Of a DNA stretch of 64,000 nt, positions 35,763-46,977 are shown in pieces (the first letter of the stretch is position 1; each line of letters begins with the position of its first letter). The translations under genes and the position numbers were made by a program. The notes under the pieces were generated by a model that did not search any database, was not told the DNA's origin, and saw only the letters and a list, made by a program, of their open reading frames with translations. Origin of the DNA: Antedon mediterranea (lineage: Eukaryota; Echinodermata; Crinoidea; Comatulida; Antedonidae); NCBI RefSeq assembly GCF_964355755.1, contig NC_092677.1, forward strand, positions 26,070,101 through 26,134,100, read 5' to 3'.

Positions 35763-36482
35763 CTGTATATGATAAATAGTAGACAAATAATTGATGACGT
35801 CGTATAATCGAGATTATAGAGCCAGGGAAAACTAAATGCAACGATGCCATTTTAAACTACAGCAGCACGCAATTCCTATTCTCAAACTCCTCTCTCTCAT
35901 TAATGTCAAACGCATTTTGTATATAATTTGAGAAGAATACATTATGTGATATAGTTATATAAGCTATAACAATGTTGACATTACGTTAAAGAAACTAATG
36001 TAATATAATCAATATATCATGCGTTAGATAATAAATAAGGTTAGATAGTGGAATTTATCATATAAAGCTTGAACGCATGATATGATGTGATCATTAATTG
36101 TGAAAATAATGCTAAACGTGTTTCGCTGTTATAGCTAAATACAGAAGAGAAGTTAAGCATAGAAGAAAAATGGACGTTTTAACGTCTGCATACAAAGACA
36201 CTTAGATTATCACGAAAGATAAAAAAAACTATACTCAGATTTAAAAGCTTAAATGTTGAGCTTTCATCACAAAGATTTAACGTACAGTGTATGTCATAAT
36301 ATTTTTTTATAATAGTCTGATGCGAGCTAAAAATCTTGCATCAAACATATAATAGCAACATAATGAGATATTCAATGCACTGATTGCGTACCATATCACA
36401 CTATTGTCAGTTTTTCTAAGAGTTTAATCCGGTCTCAACCTGGCGTACCATACTCTAATGCTCGTATATATACAATATGGCC

Positions 36483-36694
36483 TAAAGCGTGGTTCCCACT
36501 AGAACGCAACGCAGCGACGTATTGACGTAAAGTGCTGTATTGCGTAATCACAAGTAGGAACCGACGACGCAATAGTGCTGTAAACAATGCAGGTTTGATT
36601 TCACTCAGGCGGGAAAGAAACAATTATTGTAAGGGCATTTTCTTACGTTGCGTAGATTGCGTTACATTGCGTCGCTAGTGGGAACCAAGCTTTA
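36483..36694. mobile_element. Family B2 element, copy 3
   Basis: Ends TAAAGCGTGGTTCCCACTAG and CTAGTGGGAACCAAGCTTTA. Reverse orientation to copy 1. Confidence 0.92.
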
Positions 36695-36745
36695 TAAAAA
36701 TATGAGTTTATCTCGCACCTCAAACAACACCCAACAGCGCGTGCG

Positions 36746-36952
36746 TTTAAGCGTGGTTCCCACTAGAATGCAACGCAACGACGTATTGACGCAAAGTGAT
36801 GCATTGCGTAATCACAAGTGGGAGCCGACGACGCCACAGTGCTGCAAAAATCGGTTTGATTTCACGAAGGCGGGTGCAAACACAATTATTTGAAGGGCAT
36901 TTTCTTACGTTTCGTCGGTTGCGTTGCGTCGCTAGTGGGAACCAAGCTTTAA
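36746..36952. mobile_element. Family B2 element, copy 4, flanked by TTTAA
   Basis: TTTAA occurs at both outer edges (36746-36750, 36948-36952) beside GCGTGGTTCCCACTAG and CTAGTGGGAACCAAGC. Confidence 0.92.
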
Positions 36953-37028
36953 CACTGCAGTAAATACAAACAGAATGAAATACATAAACATAGACAAACA
37001 CAAAGAAAACAGAGTAAATGTAACGTAC

Positions 37029-37134
37029 CTTACTACCAAATAAAAGAACTAGAACCACTGTGGTTGTCAACTGGGTATGTGCAAAATCTATAACGTGCAT
37101 CAGATCAGGATTGGCAAGATCATGAAGGAAAAAC
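37029..37134 (-). CDS. GPR158/179-like receptor, exon h (TM6 end, TM7)
   Basis: 106 nt, acceptor CTGTTTTAG, donor GTACGT. It completes Leu, then FFLHDLANPDLMHVIDFAHT and QLTTTVVLVLLFGSK. FAHT-x-LT-x-TV is the TM7 signature of GPR158 (FAHTHLTVTV). It ends on a complete Lys codon where human GPR158 has PKFSH. Confidence 0.93.
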
Positions 37135-37389
37135 CTAAAACAGATTTGAAACAAAAGACATCAGTATCCATTGTAAGACAAGCATGGTTATTATATACCA
37201 AGGCAATCTAATCAGGATGAGGAATTTCGGAGATCAAATGGGTTTATCTATGGCTGCGATATGATCAGTTCCACGCTTCTTAACAGACACTTCGCGCCGC
37301 GGAGAATATGTAAATATACAGTACTGTTGGTATTCGTCGCAGCCAGACATAAGATCAAAAGACTGTTACAAGTTCCTATCTTGGTAAGG

Positions 37390-37620
37390 CGAGCTCTTTC
37401 TTTCTTTTTCTTTCATTTATTTGGCATCTCAATAAATAACATTAAAAATACATCAATAATATATAAAATCACCTTAAATATTAATATACATGTACATCAA
37501 AAAAGCAAATAAAAATGGCGGGATTAATGAAGTCTGACGATGCACGGGAAAACACATAAAGTCGTTTAAAGTAAAACAACTTAATTCCAATGTGGTCCCT
37601 AAAAAGATAGTAATTATAAT
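37390..37620 (-). mobile_element. Possible LINE tail on the - strand
   Basis: A/T-rich tail followed by AACTTAATTCCAATGTGGTC, which resembles the inserted block in the family C copy at 14175 (AACTTATTTCCATTGTGGTC). Coding part not seen. Confidence 0.4.
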
Positions 37621-38710
37621 TTATAACTCAATGTTCTGTTGTTAGAATACACGGTTCTCGCATGGTTGTATAAAGTAGGCCTACACAATTTTGATACTCA
37701 CGGTAGGCCATTTATAATTTTAAAGGAGATTTTTAAATTATGTGGTATAAACATAGATTAAATGCAGAGCGGCTAGGTACTTCTCGTGGCAAAAAGTAAT
37801 CTTGTAGATAGAATAGGGTTTACAGCTCATTCGTGTTTTAAACCCCGGTGTATTACTGCACATGTTTCGTTGATTGGTGTGAGAGTAAAATTTGTCTGAG
37901 GGTAGGCCCAGATTGTAGTCTGGGTTCTAAGTTTTTACTTACGGTAATATTTAGTAAAAATATAACTATTCTGGTACATATGGCGTTTCATACGTATATT
38001 ACTTGAGCTTTCAGACAAACATCGAAAAGCCCAGAAATAACTACAGATATTGGACAAGTCTAGGTATATAGTGACCTGGAGGAGAAGTCATCATAATCAT
38101 CTTTACTATTAGCGAAATATAATTGTTTAATTTTTATATCATGCAGATTAAAACGTTTCTCAAAACGCAACGATAGTTTTTAAATGTCAAAAATGACATG
38201 TAGGCCAATTAATCATATTTGAATTATCGTAATTAACAATGACGTCACCGCGTAACATGCTTTACAAACATTATAAGTCTTTTCAATTTGTGTTTAGATG
38301 TTTCCAATTAGGATAACAACAAGATACTTTGAAACCTAAAACACTAATTAAATTTAATTCACGAATTTTGTAACGTTATTTATAACTGATTATTTTCAGC
38401 TGCCGTTACAGAATGTCTTTTAATATGAAACCATTGTATTATTAATCTGTGACATTATACAAAAATAATAAATCAATCAAATCGTCTAATTTATTTATAT
38501 ACAAAATATTTAAACTGTAGTTTTAGTAAAACGTGACTGCGCCAGGTGAATGTGTGACGTCATTGGTATATTAAAGATCGGCAATTCAATTTAAGAAGTA
38601 TTGTTTTTGTTATAGCGTGTTAAATCGTTCGCATCCATCAGAATCATCAAGCGCGCCTTATTATGAGTCTTGTAGTGTTTTTGATCAGAAGAGGTCTGTT
38701 CAGCAGACAC

Positions 38711-39140
38711 ATAATTCGAACCCAGGCTCTATAGAATGTAATAATAATACACCACCAGGCCTTGTAGGCCTATTACATGAAGTAACTTTTGATAGGAATT
38801 GAATACAACTACAATACTCCTATTATACAATGTGTCAAGCGTTACTACAACCAATTAAAAAATCCGAACCCAGGCTCTATGTAACAATACACTAGCATTG
38901 TAGGCCTATTACATGAAGTAACTTTTGATAGGAATTGAATACAACTACAATACTCCTATTATACAATGTGTCAAGCGTTACTACAACCAATTAAAAAATC
39001 CGAACCCAGGCTCTATGTAACAATACACTACCATTGTAGGCCTATTACATGAAGTAACTTTTGATAGGAATTGAATACAACTACAATACTCCTATTATAC
39101 AATGTGTCAAGCGTTACTGCAACCAATTAAAAAATCCGCG
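38711..39140. repeat. Tandem array, about 130-bp units x3
   Basis: Each unit has GAACCCAGGCTCTAT, TTGTAGGCCTATTACATGAA, GTAACTTTTGATAGGAATTG and GTGTCAAGCGTTACT. Units 2 and 3 are almost identical. Confidence 0.92.
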
Positions 39141-39173
39141 ATAAAGATATCACAACGCCAATTTCTCTGCCGA

Positions 39174-39367
39174 TAAAGCGTGGTTGACACTAGAACGCGA
39201 CGCAAAGTGCTGTATTGCGTAATCACAAGTGGGAACCGACGACGCAACAGTGCTGCAAACATCGCAGGTTTGATTTCACGCAGGCGGGGGCAAACACAAT
39301 TATTAGAAGGGCATTTGCTTACGTCGCGTAGGTTGCGTTACGCTGCGTATTTAGTGGGAACCAAGCT
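39174..39367. mobile_element. Family B2 element, copy 5
   Basis: Ends TAAAGCGTGGTTGACACTAG and TTTAGTGGGAACCAAGCT. Confidence 0.9.
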
Positions 39368-39429
39368 GAAGCATGTACAGGCTCATATTCATCCTGTTAT
39401 TATTATATTATTATATTTTCCATTTATAG

Positions 39430-39603
39430 CAGTAGCGTAACGGCTATGAGCGCTCACTGGTTAATTAACCCAGGGGCCCCGGAGCTTATGGGGTGTCCAG
39501 AGGAAAAACAGGCATTCAATATGTTGAAAAGGCTAAACACGTCCGAGGCCTCCATGCCACTTAGGGTTCCTAAACTAGGGGCCTGAGGGGCATCACGCCA
39601 CTG
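39430..39603. mobile_element. hAT MITE with 8-bp target duplication (7 of 8 match)
   Basis: Ends CAGTAGCGTAACGG and GGCATCACGCCACTG. Flanked by ATTTATAG (39422-39429) and ATCTATAG (39604-39611). Same family as 55181-55927. Confidence 0.88.
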
Positions 39604-39646
39604 ATCTATAGTCTGCCACGATCAAATTAATAATAATGACACTTAC

Positions 39647-39785
39647 AATGCTATTCCAGAAAACACTGATAATAACGTTTCGTTGTATATTGCCCAACTT
39701 ATGAAACGACTTTCATTGAATTCAGATGGCGCCTTCCTCACGTTGTAGCACAAACGTACACCCCAGAGCAGAAACAGCAACTCGA
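39647..39785 (-). CDS. GPR158/179-like receptor, exon g (TM5, start of TM6)
   Basis: 139 nt, acceptor TTTTTATAG, donor GTAAGT. A split Val, then ELLFLLWGVRLCYNVRKAPS, matching the very conserved TM5 of GPR158 (EFLFLLWGVYLCYAVR). EFNESRFISWAIYNETLLSV follows, the third intracellular loop and start of TM6, where the YNE triplet matches HNE in GPR158. It ends with two bases of a Leu codon. Confidence 0.95.
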
Positions 39786-40013
39786 CTATAAAAATGAAAA
39801 ACGAGAAACATAAAAATGAATTATTGAATCATATAACGCAGGCAACTGTCATTAAAATTGTGTTATTTATTCGTGTGTTATTTTTTTAGATAAGAATTAT
39901 AATTATGTCCATTACAGCGAGTGCAGTTTTGATATGATGCTAAATGCTTTTTCCTATATGTCACGCGAGACCAGCTTAGTTTATGTAGACGGCTGCCCGA
40001 TAATAGTGACTGT

Positions 40014-40178
40014 AAAGCGTGATTTCCACTAGGACGCAACGCAAGGACATATAACGCAACGCAAAGTGATTTGACCAATCTCAAGCGATGGATTATTCCA
40101 ACAGTCGCGTGTGATTGGTCAACTCGCTTGCGTTGCGTCTGTTACGTCCTTGTGTTGCGTCGCTAGTGGGAACCAAGC
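40014..40178. mobile_element. Family B1 element, copy 4
   Basis: Ends AAAGCGTGATTTCCACTAGG and GCTAGTGGGAACCAAGC. Confidence 0.9.
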
Positions 40179-40275
40179 GGGGGATAATGAGATGACAGAG
40201 GGGACAATGATGGTGACAGAGGGGATAGTGTGATGACAGAGGGGATAGTGTGATGACCGAGGGGATAATTTGAGG
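40179..40275. repeat. Short minisatellite, GATGACAGAGGGGATA units
   Basis: Four to five 16-20 bp units directly beside exon f's donor region (40306). Confidence 0.8.
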
Positions 40276-40305
40276 ACAGAGTGATCAACTTGACATAATA
40301 TTTAC

Positions 40306-40520
40306 CAAGTGTTCCTGCATGATCCCACCAATCATTAGAACACTGTATTGACTTCACCCCTGTCATTGACTGTACTGTTATGACTGTTGGCGGTGATATT
40401 GCCGTCCTTGCTACCAGATAACCTAGGAATACAATCTGTATGATACACAGCCTCTTTATTAAATCAGCGTCCGTGATGCGAACACGAAGGGCAGACTGCA
40501 CTTTGAATACCACTGCAATC
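40306..40520 (-). CDS. GPR158/179-like receptor, exon f (loop 2, TM4, extracellular loop 2)
   Basis: 215 nt, acceptor TTCGTTACAG, donor GTAAAT. One base completes Arg, then IAVVFKVQSALRVRITDADL is the second intracellular loop. IKRLCIIQIVFLGYLVARTA is TM4, followed by an extracellular loop ending SIQCSNDWWDHAGTL. The Cys before NDWWD pairs with the TM3 Cys in class C receptors, and DxWD is shared with GPR158 (DRWDY). The exon ends with one base of a Val codon. A family A element begins 16 bp upstream of the acceptor. Confidence 0.93.
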
Positions 40521-40536
40521 CTGTAACGAAAATAAT

Positions 40537-40687
40537 TTAAAGCTCTGTCTACACTATCAAACTAGTGTGATGTGCCCAAATATGACATTGATATGCCTTA
40601 ATAATGGTAGTGATATGACATCATCATTTCCATATGGGCACATCACATTTTTTTGTCACATTAAGTTTGATAGTGTAGACAGAGCTG
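40537..40687. mobile_element. Family A element, copy 8
   Basis: Left end TTAAAGCTCTGTCTACACTA, right end TTTGATAGTGTAGACAGAGC. It begins 16 bp upstream of the acceptor of exon f. Confidence 0.92.
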
Positions 40688-41464
40688 AAGGTTTAGCGCA
40701 AATCGGTTGCGTGACGCATGATGGGAATGCTTTGAGAGCAAACGTCACGACGCGTACGTACAGGATTTGTTTTGTTTGCTCCTAAACCCTTCCCATTATG
40801 CAATGAAGTTCCTCGGGAAATCAAGCTATTTTCAATAAACCTCATTGCCATGTTTCCGGTCTAATCATAAATTATGATAGTTAAAGACTATAACATCTCC
40901 AAACAACAGGCTTCGGAGAAAACACGTAAAATTACGCGCACCGTAACAAACTAAACTAAGTTTGCGTCGTAGTGTGAAATACTATACATTTGTTGATTTT
41001 CGACGACCTATAAAAGCATATTGACTTCTTGTGCGCATGCGTGTGAGTTTGTGTGGAAATTTTTTATGCACGGTCGTCATCAAGAACTCAAACGTAAGTC
41101 CCGTCGTCTTAAATCGAAAGCTCCCTATTCGCACCGCAAAATGAATTACTAGTGTATACCGCGTCTTCGTGCAAGATCGTCATGTATATTTCTATAAATC
41201 AAAAATAGGCCTACATCATACATGCTTAAAAGCTCTCATTCTGTTCTGCACTTAAAAATAATGTAACTCTAAGTATCAACTCTATATAGTTTATACTTTA
41301 ATGGATTTTAGAAATTCTTCAATTTAAATTTAAATACTTGCACACCGGTGCATGCAACACCACATCAGCGGAAGTGAAAACGACAGCTTAACGAATCAGT
41401 CTTGCGTAGCAAAAGCGTTAGTTTTCACTACTACTATATAGATTCCAGTACAGTACTGTACTAC
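40688..41464 (-). other. Intron sequence, nothing recognised
   Basis: Part of the intron between receptor exons e and f. Confidence 0.4.
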
Positions 41465-41660
41465 TAAAGCTTGGTTCCCACTAACGACGCAACGTAATGC
41501 AATATACGCCGCGCAACGTAAGAAGATGCCTTTCCAATAATTGTGTTTGCCTGCGTGAAATTAAACCTGCTATGTTTGCCGCACTGTCGTTGCGTCGTCG
41601 GTTCCCACTTATGATTACGCAATACATCACTTTGCGTCAATATATGTCGTTGCGTTGCGG
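41465..41660. mobile_element. Family B2 element, copy 6 (right end lost)
   Basis: Left end TAAAGCTTGGTTCCCACTAA. The copy stops at CGTTGCGTTGCGG where the SINE piece begins. Confidence 0.85.
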
Positions 41661-41840
41661 ATTAGGCCTTCTACCACGGGGACGTACCAACCGGCAGCCA
41701 GCAGTGCAGCGCCTAACAGATCAGCACAAGGAGACGATACCCTATTCTTTTCGAATAGTGAACCAAGTTCTTTAACATGCACTGTGCAAACTGGAACAAC
41801 AACGGCTTTACGTCCCATCCGAAGGAGGAGACAATGAGAG
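41661..41840 (-). mobile_element. SINE fragment with conserved central domain
   Basis: On the - strand: CCTTCGGATGGGACGTAAAG, then CAGTGCATGTTAAAGAACTT and TAGGCGCTGCACTGCTGG. The first two blocks correspond to the core of the SINE at 11395. No tRNA head remains. Confidence 0.65.
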
Positions 41841-42210
41841 AGTAAAGCATCTTGTGATAGGTTTGTAAGTCATAGTCCAGATTTTAGACGGCAATTCGAC
41901 TTAATATTGATTTCTAAAAAATACGAACATTTTGGCACACATGGCGTGTTATACGTATATAGAGCTTTAGAATATACTGTACGTATAGTTTATTAGAATC
42001 GTTTCATACTGGGATCAAAAAGTAATATAAACTAATATGACTGATGTGATGTAAGCGTGTATTCAACAACATTAAAAATGTTGATATAAAGTTTGCGGTA
42101 CACCACGTATATTAGTTTCTCGACGTTTAGATCAATATGCTTTGATTGTCCTCAGGAGTGAGAATGGCATCAAATGGTAAAAATGGCATCAAATGGCGCC
42201 CCATACCTAC

Positions 42211-42320
42211 CTCCATGTTTTAAGAAGTAGCGCCCCATACGAAGTGGCAAAGCCAGCCACTTGAAACCACTTCTGTAGAATGCATTTTGTAGTTGTAAGC
42301 TCACTATACCCAGCTAGAAC
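42211..42320 (-). CDS. GPR158/179-like receptor, exon e (TM3)
   Basis: 110 nt, acceptor AATAACAG, donor GTAGGT. It encodes VLAGYSELTTTKCILQKWFQ and VAGFATSYGALLLKTW, plus two bases of the next Arg. The Cys before KW is the conserved class C Cys at the top of TM3. GFAT-x-YG-x(3)-LK is the family TM3 motif (human GPR158 has GFATVYG). The length of 2 modulo 3 is exactly what the flanking exons require, which strongly supports the model. Confidence 0.9.
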
Positions 42321-42714
42321 CTGTTATTATTATTACGACAACAAAATGAACATAATTCAATTCAATTTATTTGGTCAAACGTTACAAAATAAATTACAGG
42401 AAAGATGAATTGCTAATATTTAAGTACAATAGATACCTTTGTGCTTGAATTATTATTATTCTGTGACGTAAGAGTGTTTTAAAATCAGGTCACGTAATGT
42501 AGCTTGATGAAGTGTTTGGTTTACATGGCAATTGGTTTGTACACCGTGTTCACATTTAACAAATGTAGACATATTCAAATAATGGATTGATTGATTGAAA
42601 GAATGATTGATGAATTTATCGTTCAGACTGAATTACTTTAATTATTGTGTTCTACTTTAGGCCTATATCCATTTTTCTTGATTTAAAATCCTTACTATAT
42701 AAATAACTATTCGA

Positions 42715-42960
42715 CTTAAAGCTCTGTCTACACTATCAAACTAGCTTTACCAAAATAGTGTAATGTGCATAAATATTATGGTAGTGATATACCCAAATAT
42801 GGTAGTGATATACCCAAATATGGTAGTGATATACCCAAATATGGTAGTGATATACCCAAATATGGTAGTGATATACCCAAATATGGTAGTGATATACCCA
42901 TGTATGATAAATGGCATTTTTTTTGTCACATAAATTTTGATAGTGTAGACAGAGCTTTAA
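42715..42960. mobile_element. Family A element, copy 9 (expanded)
   Basis: Ends TTAAAGCTCTGTCTACACTA and TAGTGTAGACAGAGCTTTAA. Six tandem copies of ATACCCAAATATGGTAGTG inside create false ORFs on both strands. Confidence 0.93.
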
Positions 42961-43096
42961 GCTTGATTCACTCAGGACCAATTACAACCGAGAGTTTGAA
43001 TGACCCACTCTTAGTATTTTTGTAGATATGTGTTTTTAAATTACACTATTGTGCGGTAATTATTTCAGTGAATAATTGATATTAATCAAAACTTAC

Positions 43097-43165
43097 CCGA
43101 CAATATAACAGCAACGAACCAAATAGAATAATTCGTAATAGCATGGGGCTGGCTGCTTTTACAAC
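43097..43165 (-). CDS. GPR158/179-like receptor, exon d (TM2)
   Basis: 69 nt, 23 codons, phase 0 at both ends, acceptor TTTTTTCAG, donor GTAAGT. It reads VVKAASPMLLRIILFGSLLL, then YCR. GPR158/179 has the same pattern in TM2: a Lys/Ser loop, then a hydrophobic run with LFGSLLLY. The exon is too short to stand out as an ORF; it was found from its splice sites and family position. Confidence 0.9.
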
Positions 43166-43349
43166 CTGAAAAAAATTAGACAAATCATCTGTATACATTC
43201 TTTAATGTAACAGACTGAAATCCACTCTTTTGGAGTGAATGGTCACTCTATTGAGGAGTGTGCCACATCTCTTTTTAGAGTAAATAGTGAAGAAAATTCA
43301 CTCTAAAAATTGTGTTTCTTATTCCAACTACTGTTTCTTTTAAACTATC

Positions 43350-43670
43350 TTAAAGATGTTTTGTCCCTAAAAACATGAAAATGAAGAATAATTAAATCAG
43401 ACTTTGAATAGGTTATTTTGTAGTTTTAATAAAGTTAATCACTTTCATAGGAGAAAAAAATGTTTTCACAACATAATAAATGGTTAAATTCAACCAAAAA
43501 TCCACTGGCTGTCAGCTAATTTGTGCTTTAAATTACAGTTTTTTCAGGTAAATAAATTTTGTTTTGATCCAATTTTTGGTCAAAGTGGATAACTATTATG
43601 TTATATATTAAAATGGCATAATCAACAAAAACAATATTTTACAATTATTTTTCAGGGACAACATCTTTAA
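43350..43670. mobile_element. Family C element, copy 7
   Basis: TTAAAGATGTTTTGTCCC to GGGACAACATCTTTAA, TTAA on both edges. Lies in the 554-bp intron between receptor exons c and d. Confidence 0.9.
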
Positions 43671-43719
43671 ATGTGAATTTAAAATCTTTAAATGTGAATT
43701 TTAAAATCTAAAATCTTAC

Positions 43720-44055
43720 CTTTATGTTCCTGTAGGCTAGTGTAAAATAAAACAGAGCGGCAAGTCCAACGATAGCCATACAGTCGACCGCTAATAACAC
43801 GTTTCTTAGGACCCAATTGTATACAAATATACAAGATTGACCATTTGTGCACTCATCACATCCGTCTCCGCATGGTAGACATATTAAATCCTTGTAATTA
43901 TTATCAACTCGTATCATATATTTACGAAATTCTTCTTCCATCTCTGAGCCGTTGTAAAGACGTTCTTCCGCCGTCTCGTTCGGGAAGTAATATCCTTTTT
44001 TGCAGATACAGACATAAGAGCCTCTACGGAATCCTTTCCCAGAAACAAATTTACA
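43720..44055 (-). CDS. GPR158/179-like receptor, exon c (EGF-like linker and TM1)
   Basis: 336 nt, 112 codons, phase 0 at both ends, acceptor TTTTGCAG and donor GTAAGA. It begins CKFVSGKGFRRGSYVCICKK, the EGF-like Cys-rich linker joining Cache to the membrane domain, with GYYFPN following. A middle stretch (residues 33-65) is acidic and has an N-linked site. CLPC-x(2)-GCDEC-x(4)-SC then supplies six further Cys, and the membrane segment LLAVDCMAIVGLAALFYFTL is TM1. The spacing matches GPR158/GPR179 and the invertebrate receptors of this family. This is the most diagnostic exon of the gene. Confidence 0.95.
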
Positions 44056-44097
44056 CTGCAAAATAACGTAACACATATTGAGGACTCTTAAAACACG

Positions 44098-44395
44098 TAT
44101 TCATCTTCATGCATGTCAGAGGTTAGCCCCATGCATGTCAGAAGTCAGCCTCTCCATGAGTGTCAGAGTTCAGCCCCCTAGCGTGTCAGAAGTTATCCCT
44201 ATGCGTGTCAGAAGTCACCTCCCCCCCCCCCATGCGTGTCAGAGGTCATTCCCCATGCGTGTCAGAAGTCATCCCCATGCGGTCAGAGGTTAGCCTTCCC
44301 AGGCGTGTCAGAGGTCATCGCTCATGCGTGTCAGAGGTCATCCCCATGCATGTTAGAGGTCATCCCCCATGCGTGTCAGAACTCAGCCTCATGGT
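44098..44395. repeat. Minisatellite, about 23-bp units
   Basis: About twelve units of CATGCGTGTCAGAGGTCATC with CCC spacers. Three overlapping + strand ORFs here are artefacts. It begins 43 bp from exon c of the receptor, in the intron. Confidence 0.92.
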
Positions 44396-44764
44396 CCACA
44401 ATCCCCTACCACCTCGTTCATCAAACAGCACACGGGCTAGCTACAGTAATTTCAATATATTGAAGTATAGTCCTATAAAGATTTTTTTTTCATTCGTAGC
44501 AGCTTCAACAGTTTAAATATATTAACCGACATTAATAATAACAGAACTGACCGCCAAAAAGATAAATGAACTGCAAGGTAACTCGCAATCTCTGTGTTTA
44601 TCGATTAATCCATTTCCAACGTAATAACTTTGACTATTAATACTAGTATAATAATGTAAGTGTACAAATGCGCAGATTAACATACTTCTTAAATTAATTC
44701 TAATGCGACATTAAATCCTCATTGGATTTAACCATCGATTGTTAACTGGTTACATCATTACTAA

Positions 44765-45460
44765 CTCTGACCTCCTGCCACACGTCTGTTCCAAAGAGTG
44801 TATCGATAATTTCGAAAGCAGGTGTTATTCATTACGATTTGATTTGATGTCGTAAATATACACATGTATTTTGATTTCCTAAGCACGTTTTCTTTCGAAA
44901 GTGAAGCAGTAGTTTAGCCACGCCGTAAATAAGCGCACGTATTCTGACCACCTACAAGACGTCTTTTCCAGAAAGAGTTTAGAAATATTTTGGTTAAGGT
45001 TTTGCCAGTTCGTTACGATTTGTAGACCAGCCGTAAATATACGCACGACCTCCTACAACACATCTTTTCCAGAGAGTATAGCAATATTTTTGTTAGAAGG
45101 TGTCACCATTTCGTTACGATTTGTAGACCAGCCATAAATATACGCACGACCTCCTACAACACATCTTTTCCAGAGAGTATAGCAATATTTTTGTTAGGAG
45201 ATGTCGCCATTTCGTTACGATTTGTAGACCAGCCGTAAATATACGCACGACCTTCTACAACACATCTTTTCCAGAGAGTATAGCAATATTTTTGTTAGGA
45301 GATGTCGCCATTTCGTTACAATTTGTAGACCAGCCGTAAATATACGCACGACATCCTACAACACATCTTTTCCAGAGAGTAGCAATATTTTGTTAGGAGG
45401 TGGTGTCGCCATTTCGCTATGATTTGTAGAACACGCTGTAAATATACGCATCATGTACTC
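44765..45460. repeat. Tandem array, 101-bp units
   Basis: Units starting at about 45024, 45125, 45226 and 45327 share GTAGACCAGCCGTAAATATA, CGCACGACCTCCTACAACAC and TTTTCCAGAGAGTATAGCAA. Diverged units lie on both sides. Located in the intron between exons b and c. Confidence 0.93.
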
Positions 45461-45577
45461 AGCTCTGAACCAACCTTCGGAATTCCTTCAACCAGAACGG
45501 CTGTAGTATTTTCATATTCTTATATATATATATATATAATTGATTATCGCTAACAATCGATTATATTAGTTACTCAC

Positions 45578-45710
45578 AGTTTGTGTTTCTCGGTGGCATT
45601 TATCTGAACCAGCAAACACGTTGTCCACTTCTTCTTCTGTGGCGTTTTCACTCACTGGACATTGGTCAATATCGATGTCCCGTAAATCAATATCTATCCC
45701 ACTTGTTCCT
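45578..45710 (-). CDS. GPR158/179-like receptor, exon b (end of Cache domain)
   Basis: 133 nt with acceptor CAATAAAG and donor GTGAGT. One base completes a Lys, then 44 codons: GTSGIDIDLRDIDIDQCPVS, an acidic loop with an NAT glycosylation site, then FAGSDKCHRETQT. It aligns with the GPR158 segment containing VDINL, DIDQC and a Lys-Cys pair. The Asp of GIDIDL falls at the position of glycine-contacting Asp307 in human GPR158. The Cys residues probably form disulfides within the Cache domain and linker. A poly-A run on the + strand supplies the polypyrimidine tract. The exon ends in phase 0. Confidence 0.9.
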
Positions 45711-45836
45711 CTTTATTGAAAAAAAAAAAAAAAAAATCTAAATAAATTAAAAATTAGAAAATTAAATGAAAGAAAAAAAATGTAAATGTAAACCAACAGC
45801 AAAAATTACTTTTATCATGAAAAGACCGTGCGCGTC

Positions 45837-45914
45837 AAAAGCTTGTTTCCATGGACACAAAGTAAGGGTGTACGACGCACAACGCAAGTTGACCAATGAC
45901 AAGCGACAGGTTAG
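45837..45914. mobile_element. Family B1 left-end remnant
   Basis: AAGCTTGTTTCCATGGACAC, then CGCACAACGCAAGTTGACCA and ATGACAAGCGACAGG; right half absent. Confidence 0.6.
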
Positions 45915-46164
45915 TAGGCCTTGTGCAACCGCCCATGGTTGTCTCTGGCAAATATACAGACAATGCATGCATCGGTATGCTCCCGCCTATTATATTCAAA
46001 TATACGAAAGAATTATAAATAAATTCCTTCATGTTTTAAAAACGCAGTAGAATAAAAATACGGTTTGAAGATATAATGACTTATATACCTCAGAGACATG
46101 ATTTGTTGAATTTAACAGTTGTCTTTTTAAAGTGAAATCATTATATTTGTTCGTTTTTTTCTGC

Positions 46165-46266
46165 GGCGTTGAATACATTTATTAAACTACAAAATGGCCT
46201 AATCAAAGTTCGATTTTTTTTGTTCATCTTTATTTTTCATGTCTTTTAGGACAATAAATCTTTAAT
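46165..46266. mobile_element. Family C right-end remnant
   Basis: ATTAAACTACAAAATGGCCT, CATGTCTTTTAGGACAATAA and ATCTTTAAT match the family's right arm. Confidence 0.7.
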
Positions 46267-46977
46267 TCCAAAATAAATGAATGTGTATCTACTGCGTACG
46301 CCTTGACATTTCTATCGTTTCTTAATGTTTAAAATAATGACTATAAAATACATTCTGATGGATTCTTCGTATATACTTACTTAATTTACGTAGACGTATC
46401 AAATTTCCAATATCGGAAAGTTTCCCGTTTCAATTTAAATACACGAAAACGTGCTCATAATATTGAATCTTTACTACGCTAATCGCTCTGACGATTTCAC
46501 AATTTATAGTATTTATTGTAACTTTGATTAATGCATTTCTTGTCTACTTGCCATTTACTAATAACAAAGATTATTATTTTTTAAAGACATTTGAATACGA
46601 CAGCTATCTGGGCGCTGATTGACTTGTACGCATGCGCATACTGTTTGTATGCTTTATATTTGTCGCGACCCGGATGAAAACAACCCTCTCGTATTAAATG
46701 TATTGTAAAACCACGGTATGCTGCTTATGGCGTAGTCTGGGTTCCATATTTTGGCACATATGGCGTTTCATACGTATACTACTTCAGCTTTTAAAAACCC
46801 AGACAAAAATCAAACGTCGACTGGTAAACTAACATAAAAAAGACAATAATTAAATACAGACTTGAGGCAAGTCTACTTATTGCAGCGTAAGGCATCATTT
46901 TGCAGCTTTTCGAATTTTATAATTATTCGTAGTGTTATTCGTTACGTTTTTGCGCATGCGCAGTATTTGTTGCTCAT

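Noticed and set aside
41497-41837. ORFs spanning a B2 element and a SINE fragment
   Set aside because: They cross the junction of two mobile elements and have no coding character.
42736-43025. ORFs with YGSDIPK and YHYHIWV repeats
   Set aside because: Translations of the tandem unit inside a family A element, open on both strands.
44078-44516. Three overlapping ORFs with MSEVIP-type repeats
   Set aside because: They follow the 23-bp minisatellite in all three frames.
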